Assembly (NCBI GenBank): GCA_018970445.1
Contig: JAGWWF010000003.1
Span: forward strand, 1-64,000
Direction: 5' to 3'
DNA: 64,000 nucleotides
Source of the DNA: Alphaproteobacteria bacterium
Lineage (GTDB): Bacteria > Pseudomonadota > Alphaproteobacteria > Sphingomonadales > Sphingomonadaceae
The translations under genes and the position numbers were made by a program. Below the pieces are notes generated by a model. The model did not search any database. It saw nothing but the letters and a program-made list of their open reading frames with translations, and was not told the DNA's origin. Positions 33,444 through 44,901 of this stretch are shown one piece after another (within the stretch, counting starts at the first letter, position 1; each line of letters begins with the position of its first letter).

Positions 33444-35186
33444 ATGGCCCTGCCCTTCGAATCCTCTGCCTTCAAGGACATGGCGCTGGTGCTGGGTGCC
33501 GCCGGCCTGGTGATTCCGGCCTTTGCCGCGCTGCGCATATCGCCGGTGATCGGCTTCATCCTGATCGGCGTTGCCGCCGGGCCGTTCGGGCTGGGCCAGG
33601 TGGCGGGGCTGGGCTGGCTGCAATTGTCCCACCCCGAAGCGCTGGCGGCCCCGGCCGAACTGGGCGTGGCGCTGCTGCTGTTCGCGCTGGGGCTGGAACT
33701 GAGCATCGATCGCATCCGCACCATGCGCAGCCTGATCCTGGGGCTGGGCGGCGCGCAACTGGCCGTGTGCACCGGACTGATCGCCGGGCTGTTGTGGCTG
33801 GCCGGATTGCCGCCGGTGCCCACGCTGGTGCTGGCGGTGGCGCTGGCGCTGTCGTCCACCGCGGTGGGCCTGCAACTGCTTTCGGCCAGCGGCCAGATCA
33901 ACAGCCGCACCGGGCGTATGGCCATTGGCGTGCTGCTGTTCCAGGATCTGGCCCTGGCGCCAATCCTGCTGCTGGTCGGGGCCGGCAGCGGCAATCTGTT
34001 CGGGCTGGCACTGGCCAAGGGCGTGGCAGCGCTGGCAATCATCGCGCTGTTGATGCGCACCGCTGCCCCGCCGCTGTTCCTGCAGGCGGCGCGCACCCGG
34101 CGCAGCGAATTGTTCATGGCCGCCGCCCTGGTGGTGATGATCGGTTCGGCGGCCCTGGCGGCGGCGGCCGGGCTGGCCCCGGCGGTGGGGGCGCTGATGG
34201 CCGGGTTGATGCTGTCGACCAGCGATTATCGCCGCCAGGTCGAAGCCGCCGTGCAGCCGTTTGAAGGCCTGTTGCTGGGCGTGTTCCTGATCTGGGTGGG
34301 CAGCGGGCTTGATCTGGCGGCGCTGGCGGCCGATCCCTGGCCGGTGCTGGCCGGCACCGCGCTGGTGCTGGGGATCAAGGCCGGCGCGGTCTATGCCCTG
34401 TTGCGGCTGCGGCGGTTGCGGCGCGGCGTGGCCGGGCATGTCGCGCTGCTGCTGGCGGCACCATCGGAAACCAGTCTGATCGTGATCGGGGCGGGCGTGG
34501 CGGCCGGCCTGATCAGCGGCGGCACGGCGCAGGCGGCGCTGGCGGTGGCCTCGCTCACCCTGGCGCTGGCCCCCTTGCTGGGGCTGGCCGGTGCCCGGCT
34601 GGAAGCGGTGACCACCGACGAGGTGGAGGGCGATGCCATGCCCGATGTCGGCGGGCAGACGGTGATCATCGGCTATGGCCGGGTTGGCCGGCTGGTGGCG
34701 CAGATGCTCGACATGCACGGCCAGCCCTGGCTGGCGGTGGACAGCGACCCGGACGAGGTGCAGCGCCTGCGCCGCGCCGGCAAGCCGGTGATCTATGGCG
34801 ATGCCCGCCGGCCCGAACTGCTCGACCGGCTGAAGCTGGACCAGGCCCGCGCCGTGGTGCTCACCATCGACGACATGCGCATGCTGGATCTGCTCACCAA
34901 GCGCATCCGGACAAGCCACCCCGAATTGTGCATCGTGGTGCGCGCCCGTGATGCCGATCATGCCGGCACGCTCTATGCCGCCGGGGCCACCGATGCCGTG
35001 CCCGAAACCGTGGAATCCAGCCTGCAACTGGCCGAAGCGGTGCTGGTCGATCTGGGGGTGGCGATGGGGCCGGTGATCGCATCGATCCACGAGAAGCGCG
35101 ACGAACTGCGCGGCCGCATCAAGGCCAGCGGGGCACCGCTGAAACGCCCGCCGCTGCGCACGCTGCGCAGCAGCAAGCCAGAGTGA
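33444..35186 (+). CDS. CPA2 family cation:proton antiporter with TrkA-N domain (KefB/YbaL-like)
   Basis: A 580-residue membrane protein. About 12 membrane helices cover residues 10-380, beginning ALVLGAAGLVIPAFAALRISPVIGFILIGVAAGP. A cytoplasmic nucleotide-binding RCK/TrkA-N domain follows at about residue 405 (TVIIGYGRVGRLVAQMLDMHGQ... VIYGDARRPELLDRL). Such proteins exchange K+ or Na+ for protons under control of NAD(H) or glutathione adducts. A KefG/KefF partner is not present. Stands alone, followed by a hairpin. Confidence 0.92.
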   Translation: MALPFESSAFKDMALVLGAAGLVIPAFAALRISPVIGFILIGVAAGPFGLGQVAGLGWLQLSHPEALAAPAELGVALLLFALGLELSIDRIRTMRSLILGLGGAQLAVCTGLIAGLLWLAGLPPVPTLVLAVALALSSTAVGLQLLSASGQINSRTGRMAIGVLLFQDLALAPILLLVGAGSGNLFGLALAKGVAALAIIALLMRTAAPPLFLQAARTRRSELFMAAALVVMIGSAALAAAAGLAPAVGALMAGLMLSTSDYRRQVEAAVQPFEGLLLGVFLIWVGSGLDLAALAADPWPVLAGTALVLGIKAGAVYALLRLRRLRRGVAGHVALLLAAPSETSLIVIGAGVAAGLISGGTAQAALAVASLTLALAPLLGLAGARLEAVTTDEVEGDAMPDVGGQTVIIGYGRVGRLVAQMLDMHGQPWLAVDSDPDEVQRLRRAGKPVIYGDARRPELLDRLKLDQARAVVLTIDDMRMLDLLTKRIRTSHPELCIVVRARDADHAGTLYAAGATDAVPETVESSLQLAEAVLVDLGVAMGPVIASIHEKRDELRGRIKASGAPLKRPPLRTLRSSKPE

Positions 35187-35214
35187 AGGGGGCAGCAGCC
35201 AAGCCGGAAGCTTC

Positions 35215-35241
35215 GTCATGCTGAGCTTGTTTCAGCATGAC
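35215..35241. repeat. Hairpin GTCATGCTGA/TCAGCATGAC, likely dispersed repeat
   Basis: A perfect 10-base stem with the seven-base loop GCTTGTT. It lies between the convergent antiporter and methyltransferase genes and may end both transcripts. The sequence closely resembles an intergenic repeat (GTCATGCTGAACTTGTTTCAGCAT type) that I recall from other sphingomonads and Caulobacterales; only one copy was noticed in this window. Confidence 0.6.
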
Positions 35242-35255
35242 CATTCTTGGCGGAC

Positions 35256-35951
35256 TCAGGGCCGCTGCCACAGCATGATGTGGAAATTCGGCACCCGGTT
35301 GTACCGCTCCCGCTTGTCGGCCGGGCCGCCGGTGGCGGGCGGCTCGTCGAAATGGGTCAGCACCAGGCCGGTGCCCAGCAACGCCTGCATGTAGCGTTTC
35401 AGCGGCCGGTGATGATTGATGATGTCGATCCCGGCCCAGACGGTGCGGCGGGCGCGTTCTTCCAGATAATGATCGATGGGGAAACTGGGCTCGCCCAGCA
35501 GCGGCTTCACCCAGCCCAGATGCACCGCCGCGGTGTTGAACGATGTGAGATTGGCGATCAGCAGATGGCCGCCGGGCCGGATGGCAGCAACAATGCGGGC
35601 CAGCGCCGCATCCAGATCAGGCATGTCGATCAGGGAAAGATAGCAGACCACCAGATCAAACTGGCCCACCGTCATCGCCTCGGCCGACGCGACGCGATAA
35701 TCGCCGGCCGGGTGAAGGGCGCGGGCACGTTCGATCAAGGCGGCGGTGGGATCGATGCCAGTGGTGGCAATGCCCCTCTGGCCGAGCAGGCGGCAGAACC
35801 GCCCTTCGCCGCAGCCGACATCCAGCACGGTGATGGGGGCCAGACCATCAACCAGCGCCAGCATCGGTGCATCCAGCACGTGGCGGCGGCCAAAATCGCC
35901 GTCGGCGCCCTGAACGTCGATCCAGGCCTGGGCAGATGCATCCCAACTCAT
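35256..35951 (-). CDS. Class I SAM-dependent methyltransferase
   Basis: A 231-residue protein with the SAM-binding motif TVLDVGCGEGRFCRLLGQRG (motif I), then GIDPTAALIERAR, and FDLVVCYLSLIDMPDLDAAL (motif IV). The start at 35951 removes 27 residues of low family character from the track ORF. The substrate is unknown. Its promoter region (about 100 bases) is shared with the divergent alpha/beta hydrolase and contains the palindrome ACCAATTGGT at about 36019-36028. Confidence 0.85.
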   Translation of the reverse strand: MSWDASAQAWIDVQGADGDFGRRHVLDAPMLALVDGLAPITVLDVGCGEGRFCRLLGQRGIATTGIDPTAALIERARALHPAGDYRVASAEAMTVGQFDLVVCYLSLIDMPDLDAALARIVAAIRPGGHLLIANLTSFNTAAVHLGWVKPLLGEPSFPIDHYLEERARRTVWAGIDIINHHRPLKRYMQALLGTGLVLTHFDEPPATGGPADKRERYNRVPNFHIMLWQRP

Positions 35952-36055
35952 GCCGGGCACATGGCGGGTGCAGCCACCCAGGTCAAGCCGGGGGGTTGAC
36001 GGGCGCGGCGGCGTATGAACCAATTGGTACAATCACGCTTTTGGGGGATCACAAG

Positions 36056-37090
36056 ATGAAGATGCTGTTGCCGCTGGCCGTCACCCTGCTGGCCGCCAGT
36101 GCCGCCGCCGTGCCGTTGCCACCGGCCCCGGTGATCGGGCCCGACAAGGATGTGGATGGCCGCCCCCTGCCCTTTGGCCGCCAGCCGCGCCTGCCAGCCG
36201 AAACCCCGGCCGGTTCGGGCCGATTCAAGGCGGTGATGGCCACGGCCGATGCCCTGCCCGCCCATGTCATCTATCACCCGGCCAATCTGGCCCGCGCCGG
36301 CAAGCTGCCGGTGGTGGCCTGGGGCAATGGCGCCTGCATCAATGCCGGCAACCGCTTCCGCTATTTCCTCACCGAAATTGCCAGCCATGGCTATCTGGTG
36401 CTGGCCAATGGCGTGATGGGCAATCCGGCGCTGGAGGTGGGGCCACAGGAAAACCCGCCGGTGCGCCCGCCCGGCAGCCCGCCGCCACCGCCGCCGCCGC
36501 CGCGCGATCCCAACGCGCCGCCAACCCCCAACCAGCTGCGCGCGCCGGGCACCACCACGCCGCAGCAGCTGATCGAATCGATCGATTGGGCCATCGCCGA
36601 AAATGCCCGGCCCGGCAGCCCGCTGTTTGGCCGCATCGACACCGGCCGCATCGCGGTGATGGGCCAAAGCTGCGGCGGCGTGCAGACGCTGCGCGTGGCC
36701 GGCGATCCGCGCATTTCCACCATCATGGTGTGGAACAGCGGGGTGGGCATGATCCCGGGCAACCCGGCCAATCCCGCCGCCGTGCTGGACAGCATCCACA
36801 CGCCGGTGGCCTTCATCCATGGCGACCGGAACAATGATGTGGCCTTCTATGCCAGCGAGGCCAATGCCCGCGCGCTGGCCAGGGTGCCGGTGTTCCAGGC
36901 CTGGCAAGATGGCATGACCCATCTTGGCACCTATGGCCAGGCCAATGGCGGCTTTTACGGCAAGATCGCGGTGGCCTGGCTGGATTGGCAGCTCAAGGGC
37001 AACGGCAAGGCCGGCCGCATGTTCACCGGCCCTGATTGCGCCCTGTGCACGGATTCAAGCTGGCACGTGTTCAAGGCACGCATCGACTGA
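36056..37090 (+). CDS. Secreted alpha/beta hydrolase
   Basis: A 344-residue protein with signal peptide MKMLLPLAVTLLAASAAA. The alpha/beta hydrolase core shows LPVVAWGNGACIN, the nucleophile elbow GQSCGG (Ser near residue 205) and a late acid/His region (VAFIHGDRNNDVAF and QDGMTHLGTYG). A Pro-rich loop of about 30 residues (PPGSPPPPPPPPRDPNAPP) is inserted before the nucleophile, which is unusual. GGGGGA lies before the ATG. It may act on polyesters or acyl esters, but no substrate can be named. Its stop abuts the alaS stop on the other strand. Confidence 0.85.
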   Translation: MKMLLPLAVTLLAASAAAVPLPPAPVIGPDKDVDGRPLPFGRQPRLPAETPAGSGRFKAVMATADALPAHVIYHPANLARAGKLPVVAWGNGACINAGNRFRYFLTEIASHGYLVLANGVMGNPALEVGPQENPPVRPPGSPPPPPPPPRDPNAPPTPNQLRAPGTTTPQQLIESIDWAIAENARPGSPLFGRIDTGRIAVMGQSCGGVQTLRVAGDPRISTIMVWNSGVGMIPGNPANPAAVLDSIHTPVAFIHGDRNNDVAFYASEANARALARVPVFQAWQDGMTHLGTYGQANGGFYGKIAVAWLDWQLKGNGKAGRMFTGPDCALCTDSSWHVFKARID

Positions 37091-39736
<2,646 letters not shown>

Positions 39737-39782
39737 GCCCCAGCGCTTACCGCCGTGCTGCGCCAGCGTAAAGGGCGCGCCG

Positions 39783-40247
39783 TCACAGCCGCCAGCTGAA
39801 CATGATCACGCCGTCACCATGACGGGCAGCGGGTGTGGCCTCCCCTCCGCAAGCGGCATAAAGCCTGCGTGCCGCACGGTTGCCGCTGTTGGTGAGCACC
39901 CAGGCGCTGCCACAGCCCAACACCCGGCCATGGGCCAGCATGGCCTGCAGCAACCTGCGGCCGATGCCGCGGCGCTGGAAATCATCGCGCACGCCCACCT
40001 CGTTGATCCACAGCTCCACCGGCTTGTCGGGGTGGAGATAGGCCACGGCGCTGACAAAGCCGATCAGCTGGCCATCGACAATGGCGGCAAACAGATGATG
40101 ATCGGGATGGGCCAGAAAGCGCGCCGCCATGTCGGGGCGCGGCGCATCATCGAACAGATCGCCAGCCGCCAGCACCAGCGGCAGGTCCGCCGGTTGCATC
40201 CGGCGAACGGCCAGATCCGCCGTCAGGCTCGGGCCGTGACCAGCCAT
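39783..40247 (-). CDS. GNAT family N-acetyltransferase
   Basis: A 154-residue single GNAT domain. The acetyl-CoA binding motif is [19 protein letters not shown], followed by [22 protein letters not shown]. The layout resembles aminoglycoside 6'-N-acetyltransferase-type GNATs, but resistance should not be assumed. Its start overlaps the end of the upstream methyltransferase by 25 bases in another frame, so they are translated from one message. Confidence 0.88.
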   Translation of the reverse strand: MAGHGPSLTADLAVRRMQPADLPLVLAAGDLFDDAPRPDMAARFLAHPDHHLFAAIVDGQLIGFVSAVAYLHPDKPVELWINEVGVRDDFQRRGIGRRLLQAMLAHGRVLGCGSAWVLTNSGNRAARRLYAACGGEATPAARHGDGVIMFSWRL

Positions 40248-41056
40248 ACCGCCCCCGGGAGTGCGACGACCCCATCGGCCAGATGGGTCTGCAATGCAGC
40301 GGCCAGCACGGGCTTGGCGGCATCGCCGATGCCGGCATCGCGCACGGCCCTGGCTGCCGGGCCGATGCGCAGATTAAACTGCACGGCGCTGGCGACCGGA
40401 TCATCGCCATCGCCCACCCGCATGACAAAGGGCAGGCTGTGGCAGGCGACATCCCGCCAGCCCGCCGATTCGAGGATGGTCGCCAGCCGTGCGGCATCGG
40501 CAAAGGCAAAGGGGCCGGGCGCGTGCGGATCAGACGGAGGCTGGGCGGGCAGCAGATCGGCGAGCACGGTCAGCGGCAGCGTGGCCCACAGGTTGCGTGC
40601 GGCCGGCTGCCAGCAGGCAAACACCAGCCGGCCGGTCGGCGCGGCCAGACCATGAAGATGGGCGAAGGCAGCCAGCGGATCGGCAAAGAACATCACGCCA
40701 AAGCGCGACAGGATCAGATCAAACCCCTGTTCTTCCGCCCAGCTGGAGGCATCGGCGGCGATGAACTCCGCCTCGCTCAACAGGGCTTCGGCGCGGCTGC
40801 GGGCACGGGCCAGCAGCGGTTCGGAAATGTCGATCCCGATGGCGTGGCCGCCTTCGCCCACAGCCGTGTCGACGGCCAGCGTGGTCTCGCCCGCACCGCA
40901 GCCGATATCCAGCACATATTCCCCGGCCTGTGGGGCAGCGGCAGCCAGCAGGGCGCTGGTGACGGGCGTGAGCGCCGCATCCATGCGCTCCTGCATCAGC
41001 ACCCAGGTTTCACCCACCTTGCCGTTCCAATATTCAATCTGTTCGGCGTTCGACAC
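40223..41056 (-). CDS. Class I SAM-dependent methyltransferase
   Basis: A 277-residue protein. Motif I is VLDIGCGAGETTLAVDTAVGEGG, followed by AIGIDISEPLLARARSRAE and FDLILSRFGVMFFADPLAAFAHL, a UbiE/methyltransf_11-like core. The start is GTG (MSNAEQIEYWNGKVGETWV), with the Y-W-N motif typical of this subgroup. The substrate is unknown. Divergent from the secreted unknown protein at 41125. Confidence 0.87.
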   Translation of the reverse strand: MSNAEQIEYWNGKVGETWVLMQERMDAALTPVTSALLAAAAPQAGEYVLDIGCGAGETTLAVDTAVGEGGHAIGIDISEPLLARARSRAEALLSEAEFIAADASSWAEEQGFDLILSRFGVMFFADPLAAFAHLHGLAAPTGRLVFACWQPAARNLWATLPLTVLADLLPAQPPSDPHAPGPFAFADAARLATILESAGWRDVACHSLPFVMRVGDGDDPVASAVQFNLRIGPAARAVRDAGIGDAAKPVLAAALQTHLADGVVALPGAVWLVTARA

Positions 41057-41124
41057 GGCATCATCCCCCTTTGCCCTTTTGATTGCGGCGCTTCCCGGCG
41101 CAGGTCAATCATGACATAAAGGCA

Positions 41125-42054
41125 ATGTCCATGATCAATGTTCGTCTCCTTCAGTTTGGTGGCCGGCGCGCGCACCTTGGCCTGCTGCTGGCTGCAACGC
41201 TGGCCGGGCCGGCCATCGCCGCGCCGGCTGATGAGGAAATCGCCGTGACCGCCGAACGGCTGAACCGCAGCGTGCTGCGGGCCGAGGCGGAGCGCTTTGT
41301 CCGCAAGGCGGTGGCCGATACAAGAAACAACCAGAATGCACGCTTCATGAAGCCCCTGTGCGTGGAAAGCATCGGCGTGACCGCGCAGGTGGGGAGCATC
41401 TTCATCACCCGCGTGACCGAGGTGGCGCGCCATGTCGGGCTGGCGATCGACAAGCCGGGCTGTGCGCCCAATCTGGTGCTAGTGTTCACCCGTGATGCCG
41501 CGCAGCTGATCAAGACGATCGGCAAGCGGAACAGCCGCGTCCTCGACGGCCTGCCGGGACCAGACCGCGCCGTGCTGAAGCGGCCTGGCCTGCCGGTGCG
41601 TTGGTGGCATCACACGGCGCCGGAAGCCAGCGACGGCCGCCAGTTTGCGCCGGCCGGCTTTGGCATTGGCGGCGTGCAGGGCGATGTGACCTACAATAAT
41701 TATGCCCGTGCCAGCCGCATCGACGAGCCATCGCGGGTGGCGATCACCGGCGCGGTGGTGGTGGTTGATATCGGCCTGGTCGGTGCGGTCACACCGGCAG
41801 CGCTTTCAGACTATATCGCCCTGGTTGGCCTCAGCCGCGTGCGCATGGAGCCGGCCAATCGGCCCACCCCCAGCATTTTGCAATTGTTTGATCCCGGCGG
41901 CGCGGCCATCGCCGGCTTTTCCCCGCAGGATGAGCTGTTCATCGAAAGCCTGTACCGGACCAGGGCCAATCTCACCGGGGCGCAGCAGCGGGCCGCCATG
42001 GCCGGCTATATCGCCGATGAGGCCGTGAAAGCCACCAGCACGCGCGCAAAATGA
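41125..42054 (+). CDS. Secreted protein of unknown function
   Basis: About 309 residues from MSMINVRLLQFGG, with a signal peptide ending near LLLAATLAGPAIAAPA. The rest has no motif I recognise. Possible landmarks are two central Cys (KPLCVESIG and KPGCAPNLV), VVVVDIGLVGAVTPAALSDYIALVGLSRV, and a C-terminal stretch FSPQDELFIESLYRTRANLTGAQQRAAMAGYIA. This suggests a compact exported domain, perhaps protease-like. The stop lies inside the hairpin region that ends recA on the other strand. Confidence 0.75.
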   Translation: MSMINVRLLQFGGRRAHLGLLLAATLAGPAIAAPADEEIAVTAERLNRSVLRAEAERFVRKAVADTRNNQNARFMKPLCVESIGVTAQVGSIFITRVTEVARHVGLAIDKPGCAPNLVLVFTRDAAQLIKTIGKRNSRVLDGLPGPDRAVLKRPGLPVRWWHHTAPEASDGRQFAPAGFGIGGVQGDVTYNNYARASRIDEPSRVAITGAVVVVDIGLVGAVTPAALSDYIALVGLSRVRMEPANRPTPSILQLFDPGGAAIAGFSPQDELFIESLYRTRANLTGAQQRAAMAGYIADEAVKATSTRAK

Positions 42055-42057
42055 AAA

Positions 42058-42085
42058 GGCGGCGGCCACCTTGCGGGCCGCCGCC
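42058..42085 (-). terminator. Rho-independent terminator of recA
   Basis: A perfect 10-base GC stem GGCGGCGGCC / GGCCGCCGCC with an eight-base loop, followed on the minus strand by TTTTCATTTT. It lies 38 bases past the recA stop. The hairpin and its T-run reach into the last codons of the convergent secreted-protein gene. Confidence 0.88.
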
Positions 42086-42122
42086 ATCCCTGCCGGCAAT
42101 CAGACCGTTCCAATTGCCCAGA

Positions 42123-43190
42123 TCACATGTCGCCCGCATCATCTTCGGCAGACGGGCCGACCAGCAGCGCATCGGAAATGCCAGCGGCATTGTCGCGAAT
42201 CACCTTTTCGATGCGGGCAGCGGTTTCAGGGTTTTCGCGCAGATATTTCTTGGCGTTTTCGCGGCCCTGGCCGATGCGCACGCTGTCGTGACTGAACCAG
42301 GCGCCTGACTTTTCCACCACCCCGGCCTTCACGCCCAGATCGAGGATTTCGCCGATCTTGGAAATGCCTTCGCCATACATGATGTCGAATTCCACCTGCT
42401 TGAACGGCGGTGCCACCTTGTTCTTCACCACCTTCACGCGTGTGGTGTTGCCCACGATATCGTCGCGATCCTTGATCTGACCGGTGCGGCGGATGTCCAG
42501 CCGGACGGAGGCATAGAATTTCAGCGCATTGCCACCGGTGGTGGTTTCCGGATTGCCATACATCACGCCGATCTTCATGCGCAGCTGGTTGATGAAGATC
42601 ACCAGGCAACGCGACCGGCTGATCGAACCGGTCAGCTTGCGCAAGGATTGGCTCATCAGTCGGGCTTGCAGGCCGACATGGCTGTCACCCATCTCGCCTT
42701 CGATTTCGGCACGCGGCACCAGGGCCGCCACCGAATCGATCACCAGAACATCGATCGCGTTGGAGCGCACCAGCGTGTCGACAATTTCCAGCGCCTGCTC
42801 GCCGGTGTCGGGCTGCGACACGATCAGTTCGTCGATGTTGACGCCCAGCTTCTTGGCATAGACGGGGTCAAGCGCATGTTCGGCATCGACGAAGGCCGCG
42901 GTGCCGCCGCCCCTTTGCGCCTCGGCAATGGCGTGCAGCGCCAGGGTCGTCTTGCCGGAACTTTCGGGGCCATAGATTTCGATGATGCGGCCGCGCGGCA
43001 GGCCGCCGATGCCCAGCGCCAGATCCAGACTGAGCGAACCGGTGGAGACAGCCTCCACCTCCATCGCGTCGCGCTGGCCCAGTTTCATCACCGAGCCCTT
43101 GCCGAAGGCCCGATCAATCTGGGCCAGGGCTGCTTCAAGTGCCTTTTGCCGATCCATTCCCGTTTCCACCAGTTTGAGCGCCGATGCCAT
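42123..43190 (-). CDS. recA: Recombinase RecA
   Basis: A 355-residue strand-exchange protein and co-protease for LexA. The Walker A GPESSGKT is at residues 74-81, with [17 protein letters not shown] and the conserved loop-2 region [29 protein letters not shown]. An acidic C-terminal tail ([10 protein letters not shown]) is present. A LexA box lies 72 bases upstream, and AAAGGAACGGGTC precedes the ATG. It is separately terminated from its neighbours. Confidence 0.98.
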   Translation of the reverse strand: MASALKLVETGMDRQKALEAALAQIDRAFGKGSVMKLGQRDAMEVEAVSTGSLSLDLALGIGGLPRGRIIEIYGPESSGKTTLALHAIAEAQRGGGTAAFVDAEHALDPVYAKKLGVNIDELIVSQPDTGEQALEIVDTLVRSNAIDVLVIDSVAALVPRAEIEGEMGDSHVGLQARLMSQSLRKLTGSISRSRCLVIFINQLRMKIGVMYGNPETTTGGNALKFYASVRLDIRRTGQIKDRDDIVGNTTRVKVVKNKVAPPFKQVEFDIMYGEGISKIGEILDLGVKAGVVEKSGAWFSHDSVRIGQGRENAKKYLRENPETAARIEKVIRDNAAGISDALLVGPSAEDDAGDM

Positions 43191-43261
43191 GACCCGTTCC
43201 TTTCGTGAAGCGGTGGGGTGCGTTCGTCAACGGCTTTCGATGTACAACAAATGTTCTGGTA

Positions 43262-43276
43262 GAACAAGAGAAGAAC
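43262..43276 (-). promoter_or_regulatory. LexA box of recA, GTTC-N7-GTTC
   Basis: On the recA coding strand it reads GTTC-TTCTCTT-GTTC, an exact match to the alphaproteobacterial LexA consensus, 72 bases before the start codon. It lies between recA and the stop of the CckA-like gene and gives an internal standard for the other LexA boxes in the window. Confidence 0.88.
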
Positions 43277-43287
43277 GGATGGAAATT

Positions 43288-44901
43288 TCAGGCCGTCCTT
43301 GCCCCTGCCTTGGACAGGGCGGCCAGCAGATCGCTCATCGTGAACGGCTTGGACAGGAAGCGCACGCCCAGCGCGTCGGCTTCGCGGTGGCGGGGCAGTT
43401 CGGCATAGCCCGACATCAGCACCAGCCCGATGCCGGGCCGCAATTTCACTGTCTGCACCGCCAGTTCCACGCCATCCATGCCAGGCATCATCACATCGGA
43501 CAGCAGCACGTCGATGGGATGATCGGTGGTGATCACCCGCAGGGCCGCTGCCGCGTCTTCGGCGGTGGTGACGATGCAGCCCTTGCGCTCCAGCCCGCGC
43601 GCCAGCACCAGCCGCACCGAGGGTTCGTCTTCAACCAGTAGCACGTTCAGTGGCTGATCGAGCGTGGCGGTGGGCGCGGGCGGCGGCACCGATGCCGTGG
43701 ACGCCGTCTTCTCGCTGGCAGGATGGCCGGGCAGATAGACCGAAAAGCGGGTGCCAATGCCATCGGGCCCCGGCGCGGCAAAGATATAGCCATCGGATTG
43801 CTTGACGATGCCATAGACGGTGGACAGGCCGAGCCCGGTGCCCTGGCCCTGCGGCTTGGTGGTGAAGAAGGGTTCGAAGATCTTGCCGATGATTTCAGGC
43901 GGAATGCCGGTGCCGGTGTCGGTCAGCTCGATGCCGACATAATCCATCGCCGGCATGATGTCGTGGCCCAGCGCCGGCACATCGCGGGCCGGCACATCGT
44001 GATAGACAATGCGCAGCCGGCCCTGGCCGGCCATGGCATCACGGGCGTTGATCGCCAGATTGACGATCACCTGTTCCAGCTGGCCAGGATCGGCCTTGAG
44101 CAGGAAGCGCCCCGGCCGGCGATCGACATCCAGCTCCACGGCCGGGCCAAGCAGCTTGTGCAGCAGCGGTTGCAGATCGTGCACCAGATCGCGGGCGCAG
44201 AACAGGTGGCGTCGCTGGGGCTGCTGGCGGGCAAATGCCAGCAACTGCGCCACCAGCCGGGCGCCGCGATGGGCGTTGCGGCGGATTTCTTCCAGCCCGG
44301 TCCGGTCAACCGGTGCCGTGCGATCGGTTTCCAGCATCTGATCGACCATGCCCAGGATGCCGGTGAGCAGATTGTTGAAATCATGGGCAATGCCGCCGGC
44401 CAGCTGCCCCACGGCCTGCATGCGGGTGGCCGCCGCCACCTGCCGTTCCAGCCGCACCTGTTCACGGATATCGCGCAGCGCCAGCATGGCGGCGGCCCCC
44501 AGGCCGGGCGGGAACGGGATCACCCGCACATCCTGCACATCATCCGGCCGGTTGAGCAGCGCCACCCGCAAGGTGCGGCCATTGCCGCCGGTCAGCACAT
44601 TGGCAATGGCATGGCGCAAGGGGCGCTGGCTGTCGGGGACCACCAGATCCTGCGGCAGCATGCCGGGCCGCCAGGCGTCACCGGCCGTGGCGGCCAGCGC
44701 CTCGTTGCCGGCAAACATGCGGCCCGAACTGTCGAGCAGCGCCAGCGCCATCGGGATGCCCGACAGGAGATCGGCAAAGCCGGGGCTGGTTGAACCTTGG
44801 GCATAGGGCGCCGGCCAGCCCGCCGGCACCGGCTGGAACGCCGCCCAATCAGAATCGGTCACCGCAGCGGCATCGGCTTTGGAGTCGGGCTGGTCAGCCA
44901 T
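43288..44901 (-). CDS. CckA-like hybrid histidine kinase lacking a membrane anchor
   Basis: A 537-residue hybrid kinase. A PAS-like region covers about residues 40-145 and the H-box AGGIAHDFNNLLTG has His173. The ATPase boxes follow: NLAINARDAM (281-290), DTGTGI (328) and GQGTGLGLSTV (353). A receiver domain starts near 418, with the phospho-acceptor Asp469 in DVLLSDVMMPGMDG. This is the CckA layout, a phosphorelay that controls CtrA in Alphaproteobacteria, and the location near recA also fits. No membrane helix precedes the PAS, whereas typical CckA has two. The start at 44901 overlaps the Moco oxidoreductase gene by eight bases. Confidence 0.85.
   Translation of the reverse strand: MADQPDSKADAAAVTDSDWAAFQPVPAGWPAPYAQGSTSPGFADLLSGIPMALALLDSSGRMFAGNEALAATAGDAWRPGMLPQDLVVPDSQRPLRHAIANVLTGGNGRTLRVALLNRPDDVQDVRVIPFPPGLGAAAMLALRDIREQVRLERQVAAATRMQAVGQLAGGIAHDFNNLLTGILGMVDQMLETDRTAPVDRTGLEEIRRNAHRGARLVAQLLAFARQQPQRRHLFCARDLVHDLQPLLHKLLGPAVELDVDRRPGRFLLKADPGQLEQVIVNLAINARDAMAGQGRLRIVYHDVPARDVPALGHDIMPAMDYVGIELTDTGTGIPPEIIGKIFEPFFTTKPQGQGTGLGLSTVYGIVKQSDGYIFAAPGPDGIGTRFSVYLPGHPASEKTASTASVPPPAPTATLDQPLNVLLVEDEPSVRLVLARGLERKGCIVTTAEDAAAALRVITTDHPIDVLLSDVMMPGMDGVELAVQTVKLRPGIGLVLMSGYAELPRHREADALGVRFLSKPFTMSDLLAALSKAGARTA

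Noticed and set aside
33193-33513. 106-residue ORF between DUF885 copy 2 and the antiporter
   Set aside because: Arg/Gly/His-rich, overlaps the real antiporter start in another frame, and has no ribosome-binding site.
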